This document shows positions 24,876 through 33,094 of a stretch of DNA of 58,316 nt, piece by piece. The notes under the pieces were generated by a model. It saw nothing but the letters and a program-made list of their open reading frames with translations, searched no databases and was not told the DNA's origin. The translations under genes were made by a program, and so were the position numbers. The stretch comes from an uncultured Gammaproteobacteria bacterium (GTDB taxonomy: Bacteria > Pseudomonadota > Gammaproteobacteria > Pseudomonadales > Azotimanducaceae): positions 1 to 58,316 of the forward strand of contig CAJWQG010000019.1 of the NCBI GenBank assembly GCA_913045175.1, in the 5' to 3' direction. Within the stretch, counting starts at the first letter, position 1, and every line of letters starts with the position of its first letter.

Positions 24876-25742
24876 TTGAATCCTGTCCGGATGCTGTCTC
24901 TATTTTCGGCGACCGTCTTGCTGGTCACTGGCTTTTTCGTTGTTGCAGCAGATGATGCAAGTCTGTCGGTAGTCGCAAGGGATATAGGCTATGGCGCAGA
25001 TGATGAGAATCAAGCTCTGGATATTTACTATCGAACAGGTTCAGCGAAATTGCCGGTGGTTGTTTATGTTCATGGCGGTGGCTGGGCATTTGGCGATAAG
25101 GATGATGTGCATCACAAGCCACAATGTTTTGCCGATCGTGATGTCGCCTTTATTAGTATGAATTATCGTCTTCGTTGGGATCATGAGATCTATGATCAGG
25201 CGGAAGATATTGTTTTGGTGACAGATTGGATCCATCAGAACGCAGACACCTACAATCTTGATTCGTCCAGGATCGTATTGATGGGGCATGCGGCAGGTGC
25301 ACATCTGGTTTCACTCGTTGCAACTAACGAAAGTTTCATGAAGGCTGACCATTGTGAACTCAGTGACATTGTTGCGGTTGTCGCAATTGATACGGGCAGC
25401 TGCGATATTGGAAGACTGATGATGGAGCTAGGTAGCTTCATAGAGCGACGTCAGCACAGGCTCGTGTTTGGTAATGATCAACAGGTTTGGGAAGAGGTTT
25501 CGCCCATCACTCATGTTGAATCAAATAAGGACATCCCATCCTTTGCGTTGTTATATGTGGCAGAAGATGAAGAAAGCACGCTTCAGGCGAAAGGCTTTGC
25601 AAAGGTGCTCGCAGGAGCTGGTGTTGAAACCATCATGATCACGGGCAACGAGAAGACGTCTGACAGTATTGATGAAGAGTTGGGTACTGCCAAAGACAGC
25701 ACCACTCAGGCGTTAATGACGTTTCTACGCGCTAAAATCTAG
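24876..25742 (+). CDS. Alpha/beta-hydrolase fold protein lacking catalytic Ser and His (putative pseudoenzyme)
   Basis: About 288 residues from TTG 24876, chosen because GGGGGA lies seven bases before it; ATG 24891 is the alternative. A signal peptide is visible (LFSATVLLVTGFFVVAA), so it is exported. The esterase/BD-FAE pattern is clear (VHGGGWAFGDK oxyanion loop, GHAAGAHLVSLVATN), but the nucleophile Ser of GHSAG is Ala139 (codon GCG, one base from TCG). The usual C-terminal HxxIN His is also missing (KTSDSIDEELG). Inference: no hydrolysis; perhaps a binding or scaffold role. It is co-directional with a DUF3604-like gene whose frame starts at the next base. Confidence 0.78.
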   Translation: MNPVRMLSLFSATVLLVTGFFVVAADDASLSVVARDIGYGADDENQALDIYYRTGSAKLPVVVYVHGGGWAFGDKDDVHHKPQCFADRDVAFISMNYRLRWDHEIYDQAEDIVLVTDWIHQNADTYNLDSSRIVLMGHAAGAHLVSLVATNESFMKADHCELSDIVAVVAIDTGSCDIGRLMMELGSFIERRQHRLVFGNDQQVWEEVSPITHVESNKDIPSFALLYVAEDEESTLQAKGFAKVLAGAGVETIMITGNEKTSDSIDEELGTAKDSTTQALMTFLRAKI

Positions 25743-27797
25743 GTGGGACTGAAATCGGCGAATCGATGGTGTAGCCTTCTTGTCCTGCTTGCGATCGCTA
25801 CGGATAGTGAGGGGTTGTCGAATGACATCTCTGGAGCGCTACAGGCAATCGCAAGCACACGACTGGAGATCCCCGAGTATGTCGAGGTATCAACAGAAAT
25901 CGACGTTGTCCAACGGGTAGAACTGAATCGTAGTCTGCCTTCAGGTACATTTCTCATCGTCGATCAGCCGGTGTACTACCCTTGGCAGTTACAATCTCGT
26001 CAGTCTAACGAAGATAACTACGTTTCGGTTGAGGCTGATGTCGAAGTCGTTGTTCGAACCCTCCGACGGGATCACGTACCGGGACTAGAGATCGGAAGTC
26101 CATTGGTGGTGATCGTGGAATTGTTGTCAGAAATGACCCCCGGGGAGGCTTTGACGGTTCACTACACCAGGCTTCGTGTTCCTTCCATCACCTACGATGA
26201 GTTTTCGTTGCCTTTACTTATCTCTGTTGGGGAAGGGTACCATTCCATACCTGTCAGCAGGTTTGCGATAGCGCCGGGCCCGGCCTCCAGAATTCAGGTA
26301 ACTGCTCCATCTCAGCTTCGTCCGGGAGAGCCATTCGAGGCGCACCTACTGTTGACAGACAATGCAGGTAATCCTGCGCTCGGGTCTACCCCGAATCTGG
26401 AGGTTATGGTTGATGGGGTATTCAGTCGACGCCTGCTTCGAGGAGAAAGCGCAGAGCTTGTGATTGATAATCTTTCGTTTGATGAAACCGGCCTACATAG
26501 AATAGACGTCAGATCGGCGGGCGGATCTTTGGTTGGTAGTTCTGATGTGATTCACGTGTCTGACATCGATCAAAAAATACTCTGGACTGATCTCCACCTC
26601 CATGGAGGTGGAGATCTGACACGAAGTGGTTTTTCGGTTGATGCGGTTCACGCCCGCAACAGTATTGCTTTGGATTTCATGAATCTCATCGATGAGTCTG
26701 AGAATTCGGTAGAACTGACACGTCCTTTAGATCGTGGCGGAAATATGTTGCTGCTTTACGGTGGGCTTCAAGTGGTGTTGGCGGACGTGCCGACCGATTA
26801 TCGGCGGCTGAATGCAGATAAGCCCATTTTTGCGGAAATACTATCGGGATATTCCCAGCATGAGTGGTTGGGGTCGAGTATTGCATCTCTGGGGCACCGG
26901 CTGGCATTTGTGGGTTCACAGACCTCGCATACTCCTGGCGCAGCTATCGGGCAAGGTAAGACCGCTCTACTGGTCATGGGTGGCGAGTCATGGATGGACG
27001 CGTTATCGGCAGGACGAACTTACGTTGCGTCGGAAGGCAAACCAGTGATGCTTCTGAGCGTGAATGGTGCCCCTCCCGGAAGTCGTGTACCACATAGTCT
27101 CAGGCGCGAAATTGCGGGCGAGGTTCATGCCTCCTTCGGGCTGGATAGAATCGAGCTTCTTCGTAACGGAATACTCATTGACGAGGTAACGCCTGGAGTT
27201 TCTCAGGACGCCAATATTCTGCGGGTTAGGTTGTCATCGCCAAGTTTTCCCAAGAACTGGGATCTACCTCGCAACGGTCGTGAATGGATTGGATTTCTTC
27301 GTGCCCCCGGTGGACGATTGACAGATTTGACTACGCAGAAGGTGGGTGTCCTGCATGACATTGCGATTAATCCAGCCGACAGTTCTCGGGTAGACTTTAT
27401 TACCTGGACCCATGGGGGCTCCAGAAGTTTTCTGGTTGAGGCTTCTATTGAAGATAATGAGGTGCCACTGGAGCTCTCAATTATGGAAGGGTTTGAAGAT
27501 ATAGCTTACATTCCCCGGTATCGACCGCCGTCTACAACACCAGCGATTCGGCAGCTATTTACCCTGGAGGATCTACGTAATGGTGATTGGAATCGCAACT
27601 TTGAGACCTATGGCTATGATGACCTCGTGGAAATATCTATCGTGGACAGTGAGTTGCCAACCAGTTATGAATTTCGATTTGTAGATGTGACGGATGTACG
27701 AGCCGGAGACTATTATTATGTAAGAGTCCTTGGGAAGGAGGACGAAATGATATGGTCCAGCCCTGTTCATGTTGGAGGATTTGATGTTGTCGAATAG
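25743..27797 (+). CDS. DUF3604-like exported protein with a PHP-type metal motif
   Basis: 684 residues with a likely N-terminal signal (WCSLLVLLAIATDSEG). The start GTG follows the previous stop directly. The first 270 residues look like beta-sandwich domains. At about 280 WTDLHLHGGGDL matches the DUF3604/PHP metal motif (usually GDLHxHT), and HTPGAAIGQGKTALLV plus ALSAGRTYVAS...LLSVNG resemble later family blocks. Some acidic and His ligands expected in the middle are not evident, so the metal site may be partly lost. Function unknown. A 28-bp perfect palindrome covers the DLHLHGGGD codons. Confidence 0.65.
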   Translation: MGLKSANRWCSLLVLLAIATDSEGLSNDISGALQAIASTRLEIPEYVEVSTEIDVVQRVELNRSLPSGTFLIVDQPVYYPWQLQSRQSNEDNYVSVEADVEVVVRTLRRDHVPGLEIGSPLVVIVELLSEMTPGEALTVHYTRLRVPSITYDEFSLPLLISVGEGYHSIPVSRFAIAPGPASRIQVTAPSQLRPGEPFEAHLLLTDNAGNPALGSTPNLEVMVDGVFSRRLLRGESAELVIDNLSFDETGLHRIDVRSAGGSLVGSSDVIHVSDIDQKILWTDLHLHGGGDLTRSGFSVDAVHARNSIALDFMNLIDESENSVELTRPLDRGGNMLLLYGGLQVVLADVPTDYRRLNADKPIFAEILSGYSQHEWLGSSIASLGHRLAFVGSQTSHTPGAAIGQGKTALLVMGGESWMDALSAGRTYVASEGKPVMLLSVNGAPPGSRVPHSLRREIAGEVHASFGLDRIELLRNGILIDEVTPGVSQDANILRVRLSSPSFPKNWDLPRNGREWIGFLRAPGGRLTDLTTQKVGVLHDIAINPADSSRVDFITWTHGGSRSFLVEASIEDNEVPLELSIMEGFEDIAYIPRYRPPSTTPAIRQLFTLEDLRNGDWNRNFETYGYDDLVEISIVDSELPTSYEFRFVDVTDVRAGDYYYVRVLGKEDEMIWSSPVHVGGFDVVE
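26589..26616. repeat. 28-bp perfect palindrome in the DUF3604-like gene
   Basis: GATCTCCACCTCCA (26589-26602) is followed at once by its exact complement TGGAGGTGGAGATC (26603-26616). It can form a long cruciform or hairpin. It encodes the DLHLHGGGDL metal-site motif. Confidence 0.9.
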
Positions 27798-28692
27798 AGA
27801 AGTCAGGTTTATGAGCAGCCTATTTCTCGCCTGTTGTTTGTTGCTTGCGGTTGTCATTCAGCCTACATATGCCGCGCGAAACTTATGCATGTGGAAGATT
27901 CAGAATGGTTATACGACCGTGTATTTGCTGGGGTCAATTCACGCGATGCGTGAGGATATGTACCCCTTGCCTAGTCCAATCCTTGATGCCTTCAGGAAGT
28001 CGGATACCGTTGTTTTTGAGGTCGATCTAACGAAATTGGATAGAGAGGAAATGTCGCGTGTGATGGCTGAGCTTGGCACCTACGAACCTCCGGCATACAT
28101 CAACGATGATTTGTCTCCTGAAACTATTGATTTGCTGGTTACCTATTTGCGAGATGCCAAGATAAGTATGGGCCAGGTCCGACATCTTAAACCGTGGCAT
28201 TTATCTCTTAATATAGGCGTTATGGAACTTAATCGATTAGGTTATGAAACCGAGTTAGGTCTGGATCAACATTTACAAAACCTTGCAGTTCAGGAGGGCA
28301 AAGAAGTTCGAGAACTAGAATCGTTCATACAGCAGATCAGAGTTCTGTCTAGCGACCCGGTGGACATTCAGGATCTTGCGCTAAGAGTGTCGCTGCTCGA
28401 GCGCGATAAGGTCCGTGAGGATATCAATCAGATGATTGCTGCGTGGCGTGAGGGTGATGCCGATATGATGTATCAGCTAACGCTTGATTCGGTGCAGGTG
28501 TATCCGAAACTGCAAAGCCAGATGAGCCGACTGGTGTTATCTCGAAACGTTAAAATGACAAATAAAGTACGAGAGTATCTTGATACGAATGGTAACTACC
28601 TGGTCGTGGCGGGTGCTCTTCATATGGGAGGACCTCAGGGAATCGTAAACCTGCTCGCGAAAGATTACGAGGTCGTTCAGGTATCATACTGA
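27784..28692 (+). CDS. TraB/GumN family protein, exported
   Basis: 302 residues from ATG 27784, selected because GGAGGA lies just before it; ATG 27811 is possible. It overlaps the previous gene by 14 bases. A signal peptide is present (SSLFLACCLLLAVVIQPTYAA). The family landmarks are YLLGSIHAMRED near the N-terminus, LELGLDQHL-type text (ETELGLDQHLQ) in the middle, and LVVAGALHMGGPQGIVNLL at the end. TraB/GumN proteins share a fold with Tiki-type metalloproteases; two GxxH motifs are conserved here. Bacterial function is not established. Confidence 0.85.
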   Translation: MLSNREVRFMSSLFLACCLLLAVVIQPTYAARNLCMWKIQNGYTTVYLLGSIHAMREDMYPLPSPILDAFRKSDTVVFEVDLTKLDREEMSRVMAELGTYEPPAYINDDLSPETIDLLVTYLRDAKISMGQVRHLKPWHLSLNIGVMELNRLGYETELGLDQHLQNLAVQEGKEVRELESFIQQIRVLSSDPVDIQDLALRVSLLERDKVREDINQMIAAWREGDADMMYQLTLDSVQVYPKLQSQMSRLVLSRNVKMTNKVREYLDTNGNYLVVAGALHMGGPQGIVNLLAKDYEVVQVSY

Positions 28693-28728
28693 GGTTTTTG
28701 AAATTGTTGATTAATGGGAGCTGAAAAC

Positions 28729-29151
28729 ATGAAGTACCTGCACACGATGGTCAGGGTAAATGATATTGATGAATCCTTGGATTTTTACTGTAACAAACTC
28801 GGTCTGGAGGAAATTCGACGCACAGACAGTGAGCAGGGTCGTTTTACGCTAGTGTTTCTGGCGGCGCCAGGTGACTCCGAAGCACAGATTGAGCTTACCT
28901 ATAATTGGGATGGGGATGCGTTAGGGGAGGGTTCACGCAACTTTGGCCATCTTGCCTATGCTGTAGACGACATTTACGCAACCTGCCAACAACTTAGGGA
29001 TGGGGGCGTAACTATAAATCGTCCCCCGAGAGATGGACGGATGGCCTTTGTCAGATCGCCAGACAATATATCCATTGAGATTCTCCAGGCAGATGCAGCT
29101 AAAGAGCCAGAGGAGCCCTGGACCTCGATGGAGAATGTTGGGGAGTGGTAA
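28729..29151 (+). CDS. gloA: Lactoylglutathione lyase (glyoxalase I)
   Basis: 140 residues from ATG 28729, with GGGAG eight bases upstream; an ATG 15 bases earlier is less likely. All four metal ligands of the Ni-type enzyme appear: His in LHTMVRV, Glu in QIELTYN, His in FGHLAYAV and Glu in SIEILQ. It converts the hemithioacetal of methylglyoxal and glutathione to S-lactoylglutathione. It begins a tight run with an amidohydrolase, a Rieske protein and a flavodoxin, overlapping the next gene by seven bases. Confidence 0.9.
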   Translation: MKYLHTMVRVNDIDESLDFYCNKLGLEEIRRTDSEQGRFTLVFLAAPGDSEAQIELTYNWDGDALGEGSRNFGHLAYAVDDIYATCQQLRDGGVTINRPPRDGRMAFVRSPDNISIEILQADAAKEPEEPWTSMENVGEW

Positions 29152-30161
29152 TCAGGGTGTTTGATGATGCGTGGTTAGCTCAGGTCAGTGAAGAAATACT
29201 GGACCCGGATCTGGCGATCTGTGATCCGCATCATCATCTCTGGTGGCGTCCAGAGAACAAATATTTGTTAGACGACCTGCTTAAAGATACCGGCAGTGGG
29301 CATCGCGTTGTCAGTACCGTATTTGTGGAATGTAGTTCGATGTACCGTGATGGCGAATCAGTAGCGTGTGCGCCTGTAGGGGAGACAGAATTCGTCCAGG
29401 GCGTCGCCGCGATGAGCGCCAGTGGTGGTTTCGGAGAGACCCGAGTCGCGAAGGGTATTGTAAGCTTCGCTGATCTTACGCTTGGGTTAGGGGTCCGTGA
29501 AGTTCTCGAGGCCCATCAGCAAGCAGGAGTTGGCAGATTCCGGGGTATTCGGCATGCTGCCGGATGGCATGAAAGTTCCGCGATTAGAAACTCACATGCG
29601 AACCCCGTTCAGGGATTGATGATGCGAAATGACTTCCGGGAAGGAATGTCCGTGTTGGACGATATGGGTCTTAGTTTCGATGCATGGTTCTATCATCATC
29701 AATTCGCTGAATTCGCTGATCTCGCACGAGCCTTTCCCAACGTAACAATGATCCTGGATCACTTTGGCGGGCCGTTGGGAATTGGACCCTATGCCAATAA
29801 TCGAGATCACGTGTTCGAAGATTGGAAGCAAAGCATTGGAGCGCTGGTTGATTGCAAAAATGTTTACTTCAAACTGGGTGGCATCAACATGAAGTTAAAC
29901 GGATTTGAATGGCACAAAAGAGATAAGCCACCTTCTTCTGACGAACTGGTTGACGCTACTGCACCATACTATGACCACTGTATAGATTTATTTGGGGTCG
30001 ATCGCTGCATGTTCGAGAGTAACTTTCCTGTGGATAAAGAATCGTGTTCTTACGCGGTGCTTTGGAATGCGTTCAAGAAGATGACGGCTGGAAGATCCGC
30101 ACCGGAACGTCAAGCTTTATTCCATGATAATGCGCATCGAGCCTACCGTTTGGGCCAGTGA
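29145..30161 (+). CDS. Amidohydrolase-2 family TIM-barrel hydrolase
   Basis: 338 residues. The metal-binding HxH is in AICDPHHHLWWRPEN near the N-terminus; LDHFGGPLG and FESNFPVDK are typical of the amidohydrolase-2 / 2-pyrone-4,6-dicarboxylate lactonase group. Substrate unknown; relatives open lactones or act on aromatic breakdown products. The start is a GTG overlapping the end of gloA, and the stop overlaps the Rieske start (GTGA). The four overlapping genes suggest one operon. Confidence 0.83.
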   Translation: MVIRVFDDAWLAQVSEEILDPDLAICDPHHHLWWRPENKYLLDDLLKDTGSGHRVVSTVFVECSSMYRDGESVACAPVGETEFVQGVAAMSASGGFGETRVAKGIVSFADLTLGLGVREVLEAHQQAGVGRFRGIRHAAGWHESSAIRNSHANPVQGLMMRNDFREGMSVLDDMGLSFDAWFYHHQFAEFADLARAFPNVTMILDHFGGPLGIGPYANNRDHVFEDWKQSIGALVDCKNVYFKLGGINMKLNGFEWHKRDKPPSSDELVDATAPYYDHCIDLFGVDRCMFESNFPVDKESCSYAVLWNAFKKMTAGRSAPERQALFHDNAHRAYRLGQ

Positions 30162-30709
30162 GGTTCCACGGATACGTGCTTAACCGACGCTACTTACTGA
30201 CAAAAATCGTACAGGGGTTTTCGCTGACAGGTGCCTTGTTCCTCTTTTATCCGTTCGTGAAATCCTGGATACCGGGATTAAGTCAGGCACATACGCTCGA
30301 GGTAGATTTAAGCGATCTGTCGCTTGGAGATGTAAAACAGGTCCCCTGGTTGGGCCGACGAGTTATGATCACAATTCGTACTCCTGCTGAGGTTAAAGCG
30401 TTAATCGAAAAAACTGATTCTCTTAAGGACCCTGATTCCATTCGTTCATCGCAGCCTGAATTCGCCCGTAACATGCATCGCTCTCAGCGGAGCGACGTCT
30501 TTGTAGCTTATGGTAACTGCACCCATTTCGGCTGCATTGTAGGAGTAAACAGTTCAGACGCGCATGCCCGATTCAGCTGTCCCTGTCACCAGAGTGAGTT
30601 TGACGCGGCGGGGCGGGTATTTGCAGACGCGGCGGCTCCACTTAATCTTGAGATTCCAGATTATCAATTCCTTTCACGAAATACCTTGTTGCTGACAAGT
30701 TCTGGCTAG
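30158..30709 (+). CDS. Solitary Rieske 2Fe-2S protein with N-terminal membrane anchor
   Basis: 183 residues. An N-terminal segment of about 20 hydrophobic residues (IVQGFSLTGALFLFYPFV) would anchor it, as in cytochrome bc1 Rieske subunits. Cluster motifs are CTHFGC and CPCHQSEFD, with both extra cysteines for the stabilising disulfide, followed by the PLNLEIPDY block that resembles bc1 PLNL. Unlike petA, it is not followed by cytochrome b and c1 genes. Instead it lies between an amidohydrolase and a flavodoxin. Inference: an electron-transfer protein outside a bc1 complex, or a displaced subunit. Confidence 0.82.
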   Translation: MRFHGYVLNRRYLLTKIVQGFSLTGALFLFYPFVKSWIPGLSQAHTLEVDLSDLSLGDVKQVPWLGRRVMITIRTPAEVKALIEKTDSLKDPDSIRSSQPEFARNMHRSQRSDVFVAYGNCTHFGCIVGVNSSDAHARFSCPCHQSEFDAAGRVFADAAAPLNLEIPDYQFLSRNTLLLTSSG

Positions 30710-30711
30710 CG

Positions 30712-31173
30712 ATGCAGAAGAATCTTCTAATTGTCTATCACAGCAAAGGAGGTAAGAACGCCGCCATGGCGAAAGCTGTTTTGGCAGGTGCCAACCATCC
30801 TGATATCGATGTTGCTGTACGTTTCCTCAGTGCCTATGACGCAAATGAAAAGGATTTGCTTTGGGCGGATGGTATTGTCTTTGGGACACCGGAAAATTTT
30901 GGGTACATGTCGGGCGCGTTAAAGGATTTTTTCGACAGAACATTTTATGAGGTGGAAGGAAAGGTCGATGCTACGCCGTATTCGGTTTTTATAGGTACTG
31001 GCAATGACGGCCAGGGAGCCTTATCGAGCGTTCGTCGGATCTGTATCGGCTACAAATTTAAGGAAGTCCAGGATCCAATCCTCGTTGCTGGTGAGCTTTC
31101 CGAGTCCGATTTACAGCGATGCGAGGAACTTGGGATGAGTATGGCGGCCGGGCTGGAGGCTGGTATATTCTAA
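30712..31173 (+). CDS. Flavodoxin-like / WrbA-like flavoprotein
   Basis: 153 residues with a flavodoxin fold: FMN phosphate loop near the N-terminus (LLIVYHSKGGKNAAMAKAV) and GTPENFGYMSGALKDFFDR, typical of WrbA/NADPH-dependent FMN reductases. It starts two bases after the Rieske stop, suggesting a redox partnership or shared expression. Physiological partner unknown. Confidence 0.82.
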   Translation: MQKNLLIVYHSKGGKNAAMAKAVLAGANHPDIDVAVRFLSAYDANEKDLLWADGIVFGTPENFGYMSGALKDFFDRTFYEVEGKVDATPYSVFIGTGNDGQGALSSVRRICIGYKFKEVQDPILVAGELSESDLQRCEELGMSMAAGLEAGIF

Positions 31174-31176
31174 GTA

Positions 31177-31192
31177 CTGTACATATGTACAG
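31177..31192. promoter_or_regulatory. LexA (SOS) box
   Basis: CTGTACATATGTACAG is a perfectly palindromic CTGT-N8-ACAG operator; the symmetry extends one more base each side (A...T). It begins four bases after the flavodoxin stop and ends 19 bases before the radical SAM gene start, in the right place to repress that gene. Confidence 0.87.
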
Positions 31193-31211
31193 TTAATGCT
31201 ATTCTGCGTAA

Positions 31212-32334
31212 ATGGATAAGGCTGGCGATGGCAGAAGCAAAGCTTCTTTAGGGCATGAAGAGCATAACCATGCGACCAGGAGCGCTCCCATCAAAGGACG
31301 TGGTGCGGTTTCTAACCCACAGAATAGGTTTGCTCACTATACCGTAGAAGAGTTCTATGACGGTTGGTCTGAAGAAGCTGACACTGTTGGGCCCGCAACA
31401 AAGTTAATAAGAGAAACTTCCAGGAATATCGTTTCTACGAATAAATCTCCAGATGTTCCTTTTGACAAGTCGATAAATCCTTACCGTGGCTGTGAACATG
31501 GGTGCATATACTGTTATGCAAGACCAACGCATGCGTATTGGGATATGTCTCCAGGACTGGATTTTGAATCCAAAATCATCATTAAGCCCAATGCTCCACA
31601 ACTTTTGCGCGATACCCTGACCAAGCCCGGGTATCGACCCTCGGTCATTTGTATTGGTGCGAATACGGACCCATATCAGCCAACTGAAGCGAAAGAACAA
31701 TCAACTCGCCGCATCGTTGAGGTGTTGCAAGAATTCAGGTATCCGTTCACCATCATTACTCGTAGTGGTCTTATTCGCCGCGACCTTGATATCCTGGTCG
31801 GAAATGGCAGCGCTTAACCTATGTAGCGTAGCGATTAGCGTGACTACCCTGGAAAACGACCTGAAACGGAAGCTTGAGCCAAGAGCCCCGTCCGGAAGAA
31901 CCCGGCTCGCAACGATTGAGTCCCTATCGCGAAGAGGTATTCCCGTGACGCTGATGGCGGCGCCCATGATTCCCTACGTAAATGACCATGAAATGGAACA
32001 AATTTTACGATCGGGAAGTGCGGCTGGCGCTTTATCTGCGCGTTACATCTTCATTCGTTTGCCAAGGGAGGTGCATGGTATGTTCGCAGAATGGCTGGCA
32101 ACCCATTTTCCAGAAAGGGCTGCAAAGGTCATGAATGTGATCAAAGCCTCGCGAGGAGGTCGTGCCTATGACAGCAATTTTGAAACTCGTATGCGTGATA
32201 CAGGTAACTTTGCTGATCTGCTCGATAAGCGGTTTCAGTTAGAGGCTCGCCGGCTTGGTTTAAACACAAAGCGCAATGCCGAGCTTGAGCTGGGTCTGTT
32301 TACTTACCCTGGCAAACAACTTTCCCTGATCTAG
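31212..32334 (+). pseudogene. SplB-like (PA0069-family) radical SAM protein, frameshifted
   Basis: The ATG at 31212 opens a protein of the spore-photoproduct-lyase-like family: INPYRGCEHGCIYCYARPTH holds the CX3CX2C cluster motif, and ICIGANTDPYQPTE follows. At LDILVG the frame runs into a stop (about 31815), but the +1 frame continues with EMAALNLCSVAISVTTLEND and family text to 32334. One G too many in the GG at 31800-31801 explains it; removing it gives about 373 residues, normal length. A LexA box lies just upstream, so DNA damage should control it. Whether the frameshift is real or an error is open; the rest looks under selection. Confidence 0.82.
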
Positions 32335-32339
32335 TGAAA

Positions 32340-32906
32340 TCAGTTGCCCGCCATACTTTTAATGGCGTCCAGAATCAACTCAATAGCCGGTCTCTTACGA
32401 TAGTCTTTTTCCGCGAACTTGGCGAAGACGTCGCCTTTACCATTCACCAGAAACACACCCGGATGAGGGACTCCATAGGCGCGATGGCCTTTCGGATAGC
32501 TCTCGTTAAGAACACCAAACGCGGTAGCATGCACAGCTCTCTCGTCAGACAACAAGGGGAAGCTTATGCTGTGTTTACCTGCGAATGAACTATTGGTATC
32601 TGCTGAGTCGTAGCTCATTGCCGCGATACTCACACCGAGGGCATCGAATTTTGCTTTTTGTTCGGACAACTCCACGAGTTGTTTTTTGCAGAATGGTCAC
32701 CAATCGCTGGATCTAACAAAGAATAGTACCAGACCGTTCTCGCCGATGAGCTCCTTGTTGCTCCAGGTCTGACCGCTTTGGTCTACCGCATTGACGTTCG
32801 GAAATGGTGTGCCTTCAGGAATTCCAACGGCCCAATCATCGGCCGGAGATGTTAGTGGCATTATTAAAAGCGCAAATACCAAAAGCTGTATGCAGCGTGT
32901 TAGCAC
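32340..32906 (-). CDS. Candidate selenoprotein: exported peroxiredoxin/thioredoxin-fold redoxin with UxxC
   Basis: 188 residues if the TGA at 32697-32699 (codon 70) is read as selenocysteine. The frame is open on both sides: LVLFFVRSSDW-TGA-PFCKKQLVELSE. Homologous redoxins read DWCPFCK here, so TGA replaces exactly the first Cys of CxxC. A hairpin with a GUG loop follows (separate entry). Start GTG 32906 follows a GGTGAAG site and gives a signal peptide (LTRCIQLLVFALLIMPLTSPA); TTG 32936 is the alternative. AhpC/TSA-like features continue downstream (FPLLSDE, GVPHPGVFLVNGKG). It would be a periplasmic thiol or peroxide oxidoreductase. Terminating at the TGA would leave a useless stub. Confidence 0.82.
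32666..32682 (-). promoter_or_regulatory. Candidate bacterial SECIS element
   Basis: On the minus strand, 14 bases after the TGA, ACAACTC and GAGTTGT form a perfect 7-bp stem closed by a GTG loop. The first loop base is G and lies 22 bases after the TGA. Bacterial SECIS hairpins have a small apical loop with an early G at roughly this distance, inside the coding region. The geometry fits; SelB recognition is inferred. Confidence 0.75.
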
Positions 32907-33094
32907 TGTTTCTTCACCTTGCACGGCATCGCGCAATTGTGCAGTTTATCCCATAAATCCACCTTTTGCCCACTTGGACGCTACACATGCGTTGTTCAGG
33001 CCCATTTTAAGGCGCATTGTTAACCTTTCAGGAACACGATAGTCTTCGCGGACATGAGGCAGATCTATGCCTTTGAATCAAAAAAGAGCCGCTT

